Shown: positions 44,755 through 57,048, counted from the first letter of the stretch. The stretch: 64,000 bases of DNA from Castanea sativa (GCF_040712315.1 NC_134018.1:5880001-5944000); one strand, 5' to 3'. The notes: generated by a model not told the origin, from the letters alone. A program made the numbers and translations.

Positions 44755-46259
44755 CTAGCCCCATCACACGTGCTTCACGTATGCGATGAGGCTTTTTTTT
44801 TTTAGTGGTCCTATTTTTTTTTAAAAAAAAACTGTATTTAATTATTTTATATATATAATTTTTATTTTAAAATTTTAATTTATAAGTGAATAAATCAATT
44901 TGAAAATTAATGGGAGAGTTGATCTATTTTTTAGATAATGTTTTAGTGGGAGTTAAAGTTACATTTTTACCAGATTGTCCTTTAGTCTACTTAAATATAG
45001 GACAGGTTGTTTAACTTATTTTTCTATTTAAAAAAAAAAACAATAAATGTATAGTTACTTTGAAGAAGTGGGTTAGTGGAAGAGTGTTCCTATTTTGTAG
45101 GCAATATTTTAGTGCAAGTTAGATATGTATTTTTACAAGATTGTCCTTTAATTTTGTCTCTACTTAAACATAGGACTGTAGGAGCATTTTTGAACTAAAA
45201 AATGAAGAATCCAAATAGAGGAAGCCCATTAAATAATAATATAGATAAGATATTGATAGATAACTTGAGGTAAAGTAAAGTAACGTTAAAGACCTAAAGC
45301 AATGGAGCACATCTCCTCCTAAACTTATGGCCACGATGGCCGTACTCCTAAAACTAAGACACCACTAACACTAATAACACAATCCAAATACAAATCAAAT
45401 ACTAACAACTTCCTACTCGCACAAATCCCTATCTTAACAAATACCTATAAACATGATAATTCTCGATAAACATGAAACAACTAATAAATAAACATTAATA
45501 TTATTTCCTAACAAATTAACATACGTAACATTCCTTCACCACTGAAATCAGCCTTTGTCCTCAAGGGCTTAATCTAATATTTATTGTTTGATCTTTTCGG
45601 GTTGCTTCTCACACGCTAGATAACTTCTTGGATGAGAAAAGTCGAGGTGGTACAACTTTTGGTTCAACAAAAATGTCTTCAACCTGATCAAAATATTGCT
45701 CCATGAAAACTAAAACTCCAACAATTAGTCTAATGGACCCACAATTCCAAATACATGTACATCTCATTCCTCCCCCCTTAGACTAGACCCTTGTCCATAA
45801 GTAATTGATCATTTATATTTTGATCATTAATCAAATTTTCAAAATTACATTTAAAAAAAAAGGAAAAAAAAAAAAGCTAACATGATACATATAAAAAAAA
45901 AATAGAACTCAAAGAAAGTCATTCATAAACTAAAGAAAAGAAAACAAAGAGGAACTTGCAAAAGATAGAACCTGAAAATTTATTGGAGCCTCTGACAATA
46001 AATGTCTTTAATCAAAGAAAAAGAAAAGAGGATGTAGAGCTAAACTAAATATCTTCAATCTGAAGAAGAATGAGAGATAGAAAGTGAGATAGAAATTGTA
46101 AAATGTACGTGAGTTTGTGGGTTTTAAAGTGTAGGAGTTTTAATTTACATATTTATCCTCGTTAGTTGAAAACTTGTAAGTAGATATGATGAGGGTACTT
46201 TAAGTATCCAAAATGTAGAATCTAATAAATAGGGAAAGCCCCTTAAATAGTAGTATAGA
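44755..46259 (-). mobile_element. Helitron-like element(s), minus strand
   Basis: A|CTAG at 44755, then a strong hairpin on the minus strand (CATCGCATACGTG loop AAG CACGTGTGATG), as at Helitron 3' ends. Two 5'-end-like sequences follow: ...AATAATATAGA|T at 45245 and a related ...TAGTAGTATAGA|A at 46259, both preceded by GGAAGCCC/GAAAGCCCC-TTAAATA. Either a short 491-bp element abuts another, or a longer one contains an internal copy. No helicase ORF. Confidence 0.45.
45290..45545 (-). mobile_element. Possible gypsy LTR remnant, minus strand
   Basis: On the minus strand a polyprotein-end-like GCCCTTGAGGACAAAGGC (near 45558-45575) leads to TGTTACGTATGTTAA... and about 250 bp of LTR-like sequence. 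Only one end is visible. Confidence 0.25.
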
Positions 46260-46660
46260 AAATGACAATTTCAAAATGTGTGGTATTAAATTGAGATTTT
46301 TAAAAAAGAAGTCTTTTTTTTTTTTCTTTTTTTCTTTTTTTTAAGTTGGGTGTTTGGCAATTTGTTAAAATTTCTGTTTGAAGTGTAAATTTCCAAAAAG
46401 TACAAAATATATTATTAATTTTATCTCTTCGTTCTTCCTGAATTAAACGTATTTTCTGATCAAACATCTAGACCAATCACAATACATCAAACACAACAAC
46501 ACCACTCTTTCAAGGACTTTGCTACTCAAACACAACCCATAAATCCAGATCTACTCAAGAAAAAAAAAATTGCAATCCCAGATTCGCTCAAAAAGAAAAG
46601 AAAATGAAATGAAAAAAAATGGTGTGAAATGTGAATGAGTTGGAAGGTCTTTTGAGTGCC

Positions 46661-46691
<31 letters not shown>

Positions 46692-47103
46692 TGCTGGTGA
46701 TGGAACAAAGAAAGGTGAGAGAGTGTTGGATTTAGTGTTTAGGGAAGAAGGGCAAAATTGGGTTTATTGAAAAAAAATGTACGGTTAATTAAAGGACACG
46801 ATAGAATGTTTTTTGCTGTGTTTTTGTATTGCTTGGTTGTCCAATACGAAAAAGTGACCAAACGCAAAAATTGCAATCGTGCCTTTTGGGCCCAAAAAGC
46901 CCATCTATGGGCCTTTGAAGAGTTAAAGTTAACTTGTATAAGAATGTTTATTTTTTTTTTTTTTAAGAATATGGTTATATCTCTTTTCTTCTTTTCCTCG
47001 AAAAAATAAAAGAAAAAAATAAAATGGGTATATTTAGTTTAGCTACTAAAAAAATTCTTGATTTCGCCACTATTAGTAAGGTTTATTGAAATCAACACTA
47101 AAA
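46260..47103. other. Intergenic DNA
   Basis: A (GA)n tract at about 46665-46692; poly-T stretches. No gene supported. Confidence 0.5.
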
Positions 47104-48140
47104 TTGCGTTTGGAACTAGAGTTTGAAGTTAGCTTATTTTATTATTTAGTTTATTTTTGCTACTATTCATGGGTCTCATAACACTTTTTTTGTACTATTT
47201 ATAAGTTTCACTGTACTATTTCAGCTAGTTTTTACTTTTATCTACAGTACTTTTAACAAAAAAAATTTCAATTTCAGCTATGTTGGGTTTTAAGACTTTA
47301 GGTTTAAATGTATTAGAACTTCAATTTGTAATATTGGCAAACCATAATCAAAACGTTTAGTCTTATTTTAGACTTGCTCAAAGTATGTTTAAGTGTAAAG
47401 TTGGAATCGAGTTTATTGCAAGATTTACTGTGTAAATCTGCTTAGCTCAATCGATCGAAAATTAGACTCAATCAATCGAACCTCGTGCAGATTTTTTTGC
47501 AGAATTTTCTAACTCAGCCCAAGCCCGTTTGACGTGTAGCGTTTTATGTTTTGTCTTAAGTATAAAAGGGAAAACCCCTAACCACGTTTTCTGGTTGCTC
47601 TTTATGCTGTGTGTGTGAATCTCTTGTGAGATCTGGAGGTATTTGCCTTCACATACACTTAGGGTTATCAAGATCAAGATTGATGTCAAAAGCTTGGTGA
47701 TCAATTTAGCTGCAGATTCAAGAGCTTAAAGATATACAAGCGGGAGTGCTTGTACTTGCTGGGAATCCAAGAAAGAAGTGATCCATGAATTCAGAGCTAT
47801 CACGTGATCATGGTAGTAAGTTTCCTATTCGAGGTAATAATAGGATGTCAGTAGTCTAAGTCGCTATTGTGTAAACTTCAATTCTTTCATAGTGGATTTA
47901 TTTTACCTTGAGGATAGCTAAGTTAAATCCTCTCTAAGTTTTTTACCGGCTTGGCTTTCCTGAGTTATCATATCGTTGTGTTCTTTATTTTCTGCACTTT
48001 ACAATGATATGATATATTTGTGTTGACCTAGATTTAAATAATTTACCTAAGTTAATCACTTACCTAAATAACTAGGTTAATCTGGTTGTGTTTAAGGGGT
48101 CTAAAAACGTAAAAACTAAATAAGTTATTCCCAAATGGAC
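47104..48140. mobile_element. MITE interrupted by a solo LTR
   Basis: 47104-47280 plus 48114-48140 align with the uninterrupted element at 48345-48513: TTGCGTTTGG start, TTTGCTACTATTCA, CAGTACTTT, AAAAATTTCAATTT, and (A)AATGGACTC end. Ends are weakly inverted (TTGCGTTTGG / CCAAATGGAC). Confidence 0.6.
47281..48113 (+). repeat. Solo LTR, copia SIRE/Maximus-like
   Basis: About 833 bp from TGTTGGGTTTTAAG, with a TATA box TATAAAA at 47561-47567 and the run 'GAGGATAGCTAAGTTAAATC' near the 3' side, typical in my recollection of SIRE-type copia LTRs. Flanks AGCTA (47276-47280) and AACTA (48114-48118) fit an imperfect 5-bp TSD. The 3' end lacks a clear CA. No internal retroelement sequence, so it probably arose by LTR-LTR recombination. 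Confidence 0.5.
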
Positions 48141-48180
48141 TCTAAGCTTCTTTTTTTCTTCTTTTTTTGAGAAAAAAAAA

Positions 48181-48540
48181 ATCAACACTAAGCAATAGAA
48201 AATTTAGGAATTCTAGGATTTCTTAAATTGACTCCAGATTATTATTGTTATAAAAAAAATTCTAATAAATCTTTTTTTTGGGTAAAATGGACTAATGCTC
48301 CTTTCTCCTTCAACTAATATTTTAACCAATTTCATACACAAAAGTTGCGTTTGGTATTGGCTTAAAAAATCAGTATTTAGCTTATTTTTGCTACTATTCA
48401 GCTTATTTTTGTTACTATTCAACTTATTTTTGCTATTATTTCATGAGTCTTATTTACAGTACTTTCAGCAAAAAAATTTCAATTTTAACTATATAAACTA
48501 TTCTCTAATGGACTCGAAATATTCATAAATGGCTACGACA
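48181..48540. repeat. Direct repeat, copy 1 (contains an inserted MITE)
   Basis: ATCAACACTAAG...GGGTAAAATGGACTAA...CCTTCAACTA matches 49746-49925. Within copy 1 a MITE (48345-48513) lies before ATTCATAAATGGC, which in copy 2 follows CAACT directly. Confidence 0.65.
48345..48513. mobile_element. MITE, same family as 47104-48140
   Basis: 169 bp, TTGCGTTTGG...AATGGAC, with three TTATTTTTG(C/T)TA(C/T)TATT repeats. Related to the MITE split by the solo LTR. Confidence 0.55.
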
Positions 48541-49540
48541 AAAATTTTTAATGTACAAGCTAGCGCTTCCATGCTTGACTTGCTCTTCCCTATACCCACC
48601 TACATGCTATCTTCCAAAGTTAAGATCCAGCGAATGCAAACTACTTACCTCAAACTCTATCATTTTTGTACGTACCAGTCCATGATTGTTGACCTCAATG
48701 ATCTCGCTTGCACTACTACTCTCTTCCTCAATCTCACTCACGCTGCTATGTGTTAAACTGCTTTGTATTCCTGGAAGTTGTAGATGTACTAGCTTCATAA
48801 CTAAATGTTTGCTTACAAAGCAGTATAAAAGTCTTTTGGACATACGGAACTTGTTAGCTCATTTGGTGTTTAATTATTTCTCTTGTTATTTTATGTTTTG
48901 GACACATATTTGGTTATTTTGGGAGAAGAAAATGTATGATTTTTATCTTATGCACGTAAATATATTTATTAAGTTAATTATATCTGTGGATATATATAAG
49001 GATGATATATATATATGTGGGGATGTATAAAGGAGGACCCGAATGGCTAATAGGTAATCTATTAATAAAAATTTAATGGCTCATAAAGTACTCATATAAG
49101 GATTACCATATATTATAATACATAGAAGGAAGTACTCATTATAATTAAGGGTATTACCGCTATTATTCATGTATTGGATTTTTTATTTAAATGAGAGCAT
49201 TTCACAACTAGTTGACATGGGTAATATCATTGCCATATTAAATGAATATCACTTATCAAATTATTTAAATGTCTCATGGGCCAAGTGTGAGAATATAAGA
49301 TTTTGTGGCCCTAATTTAAGTGAAAAATGAAAACTCATGTCATAAGAATTTTATTTGTGAAAGACGTTATGGTAAATAACAATTTCTAGGTAAATCTCAA
49401 TTGGTATAACACCTTTAGTTAATAAACACCTTGAAATTACAAGTTTTAAACTCCTTGATGGAAGAATAGTAATGAAACAAATCTTAATCTAAAAGAGCCC
49501 CTAATTTGGCTTATATATATAGCTTGTGTCTCCATCAAAT

Positions 49541-49542
<2 letters not shown>
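48541..49542. other. Intergenic DNA
   Basis: Short ORFs on both strands (48529-48756 +, 48607-48843 -, 48686-49030 +) have no recognisable motif and overlap each other. I support no gene here. Confidence 0.45.

Positions 49543-49632
<90 letters not shown>
49543..49632. repeat. Long microsatellite (AT)38-(GA)7
   Basis: Uninterrupted AT from 49543 to about 49619, then GA to 49632. Confidence 0.97.
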
Positions 49633-49745
49633 CTTGAAATTGAGGTATATTTTATTGAACAATGAAGCAGTACGTATATTTTATTTAGCAACTCTAGATT
49701 TATCTTACAAATTGAGGTACAAGAATTTTAGCAAGGTTGCTTGAA

Positions 49746-49940
49746 ATCAACACTAAGTTGAATAGAAAACATAAGGAATTATGGGATTTCTTGAATTGAC
49801 CCTAGATTATTATTCTTTTTTATATAAAAAAATTCCAATAATTATTTTTTGGGTAAAATGGACTAACACCATTAAACTTTAAGGAGGTTGCATTTAGCAC
49901 TCCCTTCCCCTTCAACTATTCATAAATGGTTGTGATAGAT
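49746..49940. repeat. Direct repeat, copy 2
   Basis: Uninterrupted counterpart of 48181-48540. Confidence 0.65.
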
Positions 49941-50387
49941 TAAAAAACAAAAGGGAAAAAAATATATACCTATAAATGGCCAAAAAATTCTTCTCTCATC
50001 CTTGTTTCCAAATAATTAATGACAACCAGGGGTGGAGCTACATTTTATAGCCGGAAAAAAATAGGTTCTACCACCCCCCCTACCCCATGTGTCCTTGACT
50101 TCTTGTTTCTTTTTTTGCTGAATGACTTCTTGTATCATTCAAATATACTTAATTACTTTGACCTTTTTTCCCCCAACACGTTGACAAGCCCACAACTTTC
50201 ATAAGTTTTACGGTTTTAATAACTTTTACAAAAAAAAACTACTTTCATCTTTTCAATATGTATTTAATGTTGTACTTTCTGGCCACCTTCCAAGAGCTCT
50301 CATCACTTATATAAAGTTGTGATTTACAACTATTTTGTATTGGCTTTAATTTCGTACTAAATTTAATTGTAATTTTGTTCAATTTTA

Positions 50388-51362
50388 TGTACCCTGTATT
50401 CTATGTGGGATTTCTTTGTATGGGTTGTGTGTGAGAGAGAGTGTGAAAACTCAAGGCAACATTGAAGATCAAAGAAGTTTTCGCGGGTAGCTCATGAGAA
50501 GCCTTCCTGCAAAGCGAAGCCATGTGCTCAACACATGACTAAAATGCAAAGAGTCATGACAGATGGTGACAACTGGTTTTTGCAAGTATTTTGCGGGTAA
50601 GACCTTCCCACGAGATACCTGCAAAACATTTTGTTTTGCTATTTTGTCATATCTGATACACCATGTCTCTACCCACACTATATATACCCACATTATTCAC
50701 ATATTGTGAGGAGTGCTTTTCAAAGAGAAAACCATAGTCACAATCCTTGAGATATAGAAATTGCCATACCCGCAACCCTCTACACAATCCATTGTGGTTT
50801 TCCTCAACTCCTACCTCTCCATATCCACATCCTTGAGAGGTTGATAGCCCAAACACTTACCACACCCATTCTAAGTGTCAAATGAGGTTTTGGTGCTACT
50901 AAGAAGCATTGGAAGAAGCCAAGCTTTGGCGGATGCAATCGGGCACATTGCGAGATCTAGAAAGCTAGACAAGACACTGTTTCAAGAAGCCTTGTTGGAG
51001 TAGGAGCTTGGAGGGCTTAGGTGCACTGGTTAGATTAAGCTTGGAGGGTCTTTTGATATTCGTATATCCCAACTTATTATTTAGTGGATTGATTTATCGT
51101 TTGGAGGGTGGCAGAGAGGTTTTTTGCTGAGTTCTTTAGTTTCATCTTCGATAACACATTGGCGTGTTATCTTATGTTTGCATTTCTCTTCCCTACTCTT
51201 TTAACTTTCATTTTATTGCTATGATTTGATAAATATGGCTTAGAGTAGTTTTATTGTTTGTTTGCTCGCATTTACTTTATTCCGCACTTAGTTTAAGTTA
51301 GTAAAATCAACCAAGCCGTAATATTTTAATTTAGGGGTCTAAACAAGGTCTTGTGTTTCACA
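50388..51362 (+). repeat. LTR-like remnant
   Basis: A TG start at 50388, TATA-like ACTATATATACCC near 50680, then a non-coding region ending GGGGTCTAAACAAGG..TTTCACA. This resembles a copia LTR/leader layout. No TSD or partner LTR found, so low confidence. Confidence 0.3.
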
Positions 51363-52376
51363 CAAATCCGAGTTTTCAACTTATGCAAATGTTCTCATAG
51401 TCTTACCATTACTGTCTTCAATCTTTTCACAATTCTGTTTCTTCATCTCTTTTTTCATTTCTATTTTACTTCCAACTTCTATCCATTTCAATCAAGCTTG
51501 AATTTCTATTTATTTATTTTGAGGTTGATGATTTTTTTCATTTATCTATAAAACTAATTGATAGTCTATATTCATTATTTTAATCTAGTATGTCATTCTA
51601 ACATACCCAAACAACCAGATTTAGGTAGAATTTGGTTTGATAAACACATCTAGTGCTATTTGTCTTTATGTTTGACATTTGGAGAAGCAAATCTTAAAAT
51701 TGATGTTTGAAAATTCAATAGTGGAGGTCATACATTTATGTAATAGAGACACACATATTTTTTATGAATTAATATGATCATTTAGTCTTGACCGGCCCCT
51801 AAAGACAATTTTCTAACTCTGTTCCCTAATGACAAGACAACCAATTTGGAAAATTTTGATGATGTTCCTAATTCCAATTCTTTTGTGTCCTAATTTGGCT
51901 TTTTTTTTAAAAAAAATTTATGATTTTTTATATGTGCACAATTGTTTTTCATTAATCTTTACTTCTTGTGCATTGTGCATGTCATATATTCTTCAGAACG
52001 CATGAAATGAACATGCTTAAAAAATAGATGTGGTGCTGTAGTTAAATTGAAGATGCACAAAATATGAGCTGAATAGATTAAATTTCAGTTTCTAAGAAAA
52101 TACAAAGTTGGGTCAGTTAGAAATCTAAAGTTGATTGATCCACAGTGTTCAGACACTTTACAACTAGATTGATGATGAAACCAATGACAAAAGTGATTTG
52201 TGAATTAGCATTGGTTATTTGCTATGAGGTAGGATTTTTGTGGGGGCTCACATGTGAGTTAGAGGGATGTCTTATATACCTGCATATGAAAATTTCTCCA
52301 TTGTGAGTAGCAGTATTGGTCTTTGAGTTTTGTTGTCGGTCGGAGGGTGTTTGGCTAAAAATGTGAGGTTCATGAT
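51363..52376. other. Intergenic DNA
   Basis: AT-rich, no supported ORF or element end before the copia TSD. Confidence 0.5.
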
Positions 52377-52381
52377 GTTTT
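52377..52381. repeat. TSD of the copia element, left copy
   Basis: GTTTT, identical to 57405-57409. Confidence 0.9.
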
Positions 52382-52749
52382 TGAAAGAAGATGATAATTC
52401 TTGAAAGAAAATTCTAGATGAGAGAGAGAGAGAGAGAGAGAAATAGAAGAAATGAATATTGCATATCTCATAGATTACATCAGGTACAAGTATATATAAG
52501 CTAGCTAATCATAACTGAATTATGGCGCCAAACCATCCTAACAGATTTGGATGAAGTCTAATAGAGTAACAGAATACACACATGTGTATAATTGTAACTA
52601 ACCAATACTTCAAGCACTTAACTATAACTACATACAGTTTTACACTAGACTAAACTATAGGTCATTTAAGCAGATTATGCAGCTGTGCTTTTCTATGAAC
52701 TGATGCTATGCTAGCTAAACTTCTTGAGGCAACACCATCATCCTTTACA
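52382..52749 (-). repeat. 3' LTR of the copia element
   Basis: 368 bp. Compared with the 5' LTR it has a longer GA microsatellite and extra bases around 52495-52515. Preceded (minus strand) by the PPT TTGAGGGGGGA at 52750-52760. Confidence 0.93.
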
Positions 52750-53330
52750 TCCCCCCTCAAACTAAGGGGAGGAAGTCCCATGAGTTTGACAAAAAGAGCA
52801 TGAAAACGAGGAGAAGGCAAGCTCTTGGCAAATAAATCAGCCAATTGATCCAAGGTAGAAATATATTTGAGAACTAAATCTCTATTCAAAACCTTCTCAC
52901 AAACATAGTGGTAATCGACTTCAATATGCTTAGTGTGGGCATGAAAAATAGGATTAGAAGCTAAGGCAAGAGCTGAGACGTTGTCACACCACAAAATGAG
53001 AGGATGATACAAATAAATCCCTAAGTCCTTGAGAAGCATCCTTAACCAATAGACCTTAGCAGTGGTAATAGCAAGGGATCTGTACTTAGCCTTAGTAGAA
53101 GATCGAGACACAACAGCTTGTTTCTTGGCAGACTAGGTAATAGGTGAAGAACCCAAGAAAACAACCATGTCAGTAATGGATCTCCTATCTAAAGGATCCC
53201 TAGCCCAATCAACATCACAATAGGCTGAAAAGGAAGAGAGGACCAGGCTTGAAGTGAATTCCCAAATGAAGAGTACCTCTTAGGTATCTCAAGATCCTCT
53301 TAGTAGCAATGAGGTGATGTTAAGAAGGCT
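52662..53330 (-). pseudogene. Copia RNase H
   Basis: The minus strand encodes '...SRSSTKAKYRSLAITTAK', 'WLRMLLKDLGI', 'LWCDNVSALALASNPIFHAH' and 'TKHIEVDYHYVCEKV', the standard copia RNase H C-terminus. Its end overlaps the 3' LTR by about 88 bp. An in-frame stop near 53134 precedes the open part. Confidence 0.85.
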
Positions 53331-54356
53331 TGCTCATGAACTGACAAGCTTGCTGGACTGCATAAGACAGATCTGGCCTGGTAAAGGTCGAGTATTGTAA
53401 AGCCCCAACAAGGCTTCTATAAGCAGTGGGATCAGAGAGTAGAGGACTGACAAAAGCATGAGAATGAGTAGAAGCACATGGATTAGAAGCAGGCTTACAA
53501 TCCAACATGTGAAATCTAGACAATAGGTCTTTGGCATACTTAGATTGATGCACAAACAGACCAGCAGCAGTATACTCAACTTGCAGCCCTAAGAAGTAAC
53601 CTAAAGGACCTAAATCCTTAAGGGCAAAGGAAACACCAAGCTGTTTGATAATCTCAGCAACAAAGGCACCATTATTGCCAGTTATAATAATGTCATCCAC
53701 ATACAAAAGGAGGTAAACAACATAAGCTGAATGAATAAGGATGAATAGATTACTGTCAGCACAAGAAGCATGAAACCCCAAGTGAAAATTTGAGATGTAA
53801 AGCTATCAAACCAAGCATGAGGGGCCTGTTTAAGGCCATAGCTTGCCTTGTGTAACAAACAGACATGATGAGGCTTAGACTTATCTCTATACCCAGGGGG
53901 CTGACTCATGTATACTTCCTCTTGCAAAACACCATGTAAAAATGCATTGGAAACATCCAATTGCCTAAAGGACCAACCAAAATGAACAGCCAAAGCAAGA
54001 ATGATCCTTACAGTAGTAGGCTTCACCATTGGACTAAAGGTCTCAATATAGTCCAAACCATATTGCTGCAAGTAACCCTTGGCAACCAACCTAGCCTTAA
54101 ACCTAGCAATACTCTTATCACTATGCCTCTTAACCTTATACACCCATTTACATCCCACAACATTCTTATCAGGAGGCAAAGGAACTAGAGTCCAAGTATG
54201 CTGCTGTTGCAAACTAGTAAATTCTAAATCCATAGCATCAACCCAATGAGAATACTTAAAAGCAACAGAATATGAAAGAGGCTCAGTACAGCTATAATCA
54301 GTTTGAACAGAAAAAGCTTTAGGCTTGAAAATACCATTCTTGGACCTGGTAAGCAT
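53320..54356 (-). pseudogene. Copia reverse transcriptase
   Basis: Two overlapping open pieces (54356-53682 and 53781-53320) in different frames. The first has 'WVYKVKRHSDKSIARFKARLVAKGYLQQ', 'TVRIILALAVHFGW', 'QLDVSNAFLHGVLQEEVYM' and 'ASYGLKQAPHAWF'. The second has the catalytic YVDDI and 'LGPLGYFLGLQV'. One frameshift near 53790 separates them. Confidence 0.87.
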
Positions 54357-55456
54357 AGATGAGCATTTGTGGTCAAAGGAAGAGTAGCTGAAGTGGAACT
54401 AGGAGAAATGGAAGGATCACTTGGAACAGACTGAACTGGCTCAATAGAAGAAGAAGTAGGCAAGACAGACTGGACAGGAACCAAAGAGCAAGAAGAAGAA
54501 TCAAATTGGATAGAAGTAGAACTAGGAGTAGAGGCTAAAGTGATAGGATTAGAAGAATAACCTAAGCGAGATTGAGACACAGGAAGCAGGGAAGAAAACC
54601 AAAGATCACAAGTAAAAGGAGAAGGAGTAGAGGCAGTGGAGAAAGAATCAGACTTAGGAATAGGAAAAATAGGAAAGATAGATTCATCAAACAAGCAAGG
54701 ACAAGAGATATACACTCTACCAGTAACCACATCCATGCAAATGTAACCTTTGGATTGAGGAGGATACCTAAGGAATATACACTGACTAGACTTGGGATCA
54801 AACTTATGAGAAGCATAAGGTCTTAAGTAAGGGTAATAGGCACAGCCAAAAGTCCTTAAGGTATGAAGGGGTGGTCTATGACCATACAATTTTTCCCAAG
54901 GTGAGACAAAGTTCAAAACAAAAGAAGGAATCCTATTGAGAAGGTAAACAGCTATACTAAAAGCATATGACCAAAAAGAACGAGGAAGATTGGATTGATG
55001 AAGCATGGACAAACTACTCTCTACAATCTGCATGTACTTTCTCTCAGCAACACCATTCTATTGAGGAGAGTAAGGACAAGAAAACTGATGTTGAATTCCA
55101 TGCTCTAAACAAAAGGATTTAAAGTTATTATTAACATACTCACCACCACCATTAGACCTCAAGGTTTGGATTTTAGCATTAAATTGAGTTGCAACCAAAG
55201 AATGGAAATGCAAGAAGACCTTAAACACATCAGACTTTCTTTTCAACATAAATAACCAAGTAAAACGAGTAAAATCATCTATCACATAGAATCTGTGTTC
55301 AAGAACAGAATTAACAGGAGCAGGACCCTAGACATCTGAATGCACTAATTGGAAAGGAAATTCAGTACATGATACATGTTTAGGAAAAGGAAATTTGTGC
55401 ATTTTAGCACTTATACAAGAAGTACACTTGGAACAAATATCGATAGCAGAAGAAAT
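54224..55456 (-). pseudogene. Copia integrase
   Basis: The zinc-binding N-terminus ('LLWHNRLSHP') lies in the preceding ORF, then 'HSDV-stop-GPAP' with a TGG-to-TAG change at 55328-55330. The second catalytic Asp is Asn here ('LRSNGGGEY', codon 55151-55153 AAT for the family's GAT). A TAG at 55058-55060 falls just before 'NGVAERKY', which carries the third acidic residue. The C-terminal part 'FWSYAFSIAVYLLNRIPS' is intact, followed by a Ser/Pro-rich linker. Confidence 0.85.
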
Positions 55457-55960
55457 CTATACAGAAGGAGAAAAAGACATAGCTGAATGGAGAATCTTTG
55501 CATAAGGATGACTAAGCCTATTGTGCCAAAGTAGAGTTTGTGGAGAAAGGGCAGCAAAACCACCAGAAGTGACATGAGAAGAGGAGGAGGAGGAAGGCAG
55601 AGGGGCAGAGACAGGTATAGGGTAGACTCCATCCCTACTCAGCCCTCTGTAAAGCACCTTCCTCGTAAGTAAATCCTGAATTAAGAATTGATAGGCATCA
55701 AAATAACAAAATGCATTATTTTGAACACAAAGTTTGTGAACAAAAAGCAAGTTTGAAGCAATTTGAGGAACCCTAAGAATATTGTACAAAGAAAAATTAT
55801 GAGAAGGAGTAACAAGCTTACCATTACCAATATGTGTCACAGGTAAATCTTGCCCATTGCCAACTGTGATAGACTCACCTGCTGCAGGTTGTTGAGCAAG
55901 AGACAATAGACAAGTCTAAAGTGATATGATTAGAGGCACCAGTATCAGTCAACCAATTCT
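55457..55960 (-). pseudogene. Copia protease and integrase zinc finger
   Basis: The protease active site DTGASNH is encoded at 55926-55946, followed by a frameshift near 55905. The 149-codon ORF then has 'ITVGNGQDLPVTHIGNG' and ends with 'LLWHNRLSHP', the H-H part of the integrase finger. Confidence 0.8.
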
Positions 55961-56059
55961 GATTTTGATTAGCACTTGATGAAGCAACCATTGATCTTGC
56001 AGCCATGGAAGCAAGCTTGGCTGGAGCATGTCTTCCTTGGTAAGCAAAGTTCATGCGAT

Positions 56060-57043
56060 GGTAACAATCTAAGGCAAAATGTCCATTCTTACCACAGATT
56101 TGACATGTGACCTTCTGCCCTTGAGAAGAAGAGGCCTTGGTTTGTGGAGAATAGTGAATTGAGAATCAAACATCTGATTATTACCATGATGAAATTGATT
56201 ACTTCCTCTACCATTACCACGACCCCCTCTATTATTATTACCATAACCATTCCTACCTCTTCCTCTACCTTGACTGTGATTAAACTGATTAAATTGGTTA
56301 GCTGCCACAGCTAAAGATAAGGAATCCCTAAGATTAGAAGCAATTGACCTCTTCTTGATTGATCTTTCTTCTGCATTCAAGAGAGTATTCAACTCTTCAA
56401 GTGTGATAACATCATTCCTGGTTCTAATTGCAGAGCAGAATGCATCATACTCTGAAGGCAGAGCTTCAAGAACCAGATGAATGAGCTCTTCTTCATCAGC
56501 ACAGACTACTACAGCCCCAAGTTTATCCCTGACTTCTTTAATTATTTGAAAGAATGAATCCATAGATTCTGAACCCTTCTTAATACTCATTAGTTCATCT
56601 CTAAGACTTAGGACATGAGAGCGTGATATTGATGCAAACATTTTCTCAAGCACCTTCCAAACACCTTGTCCAGACCTTTGGCCTACAGTGAGAGCCAAGA
56701 TTGATGAGAGATAGTTGAATTGAGGAAAGTGAACAAAGCTTGCTCACAACTCTTCCATTGGAAAAACTCTGGATTAGCTGCAGTTGTAAAATTTCCTAAG
56801 CTATCCTTAAGAAAAGGATCTAAAGCATGATCATCATCACTAATGAAATTGATCATTGAGTATGCTACCAGAATGACTTTAATCTGATGTCTCCACACCA
56901 TATAATTGTTGTAATCAAGCTTCACGGTAACCATACTTGCCTTATTTGACAAGTAATAGAGATGGATTGACACCAAGAGTGATTGATGAATTTGAAGTTG
57001 ACCCTGTTGTTGCAGAGAACGAAGAGCTAGCAGAGGACGCCAT
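56060..57043 (-). pseudogene. Copia gag
   Basis: ATG at 57043, six bases after the PBS. Ser-rich N-terminus, a small frame break near 56957, 'KLDYNNYMVWRHQIKVIL', a second frame break near 56690, then 'GVWKVLEKMFASISRSHVLSLRDEL' and 'LVLEALPSEYDAFCSAI' (the UBN2-type gag of copia). A Gly/Arg/Asn-rich stretch and a CX2CX4HX4C zinc knuckle at about 56050-56100 follow (read in a third frame). Confidence 0.85.
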
Positions 57044-57048
57044 TAATG

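Noticed and set aside
49446..49744. Tyr-Ile repeat ORFs on both strands
   Set aside because: Translation of the (AT)n microsatellite.
54572..54826. Plus-strand Arg-rich ORF of 84 codons
   Set aside because: Mirror of the Ser/Pro-rich linker in the minus-strand copia polyprotein.
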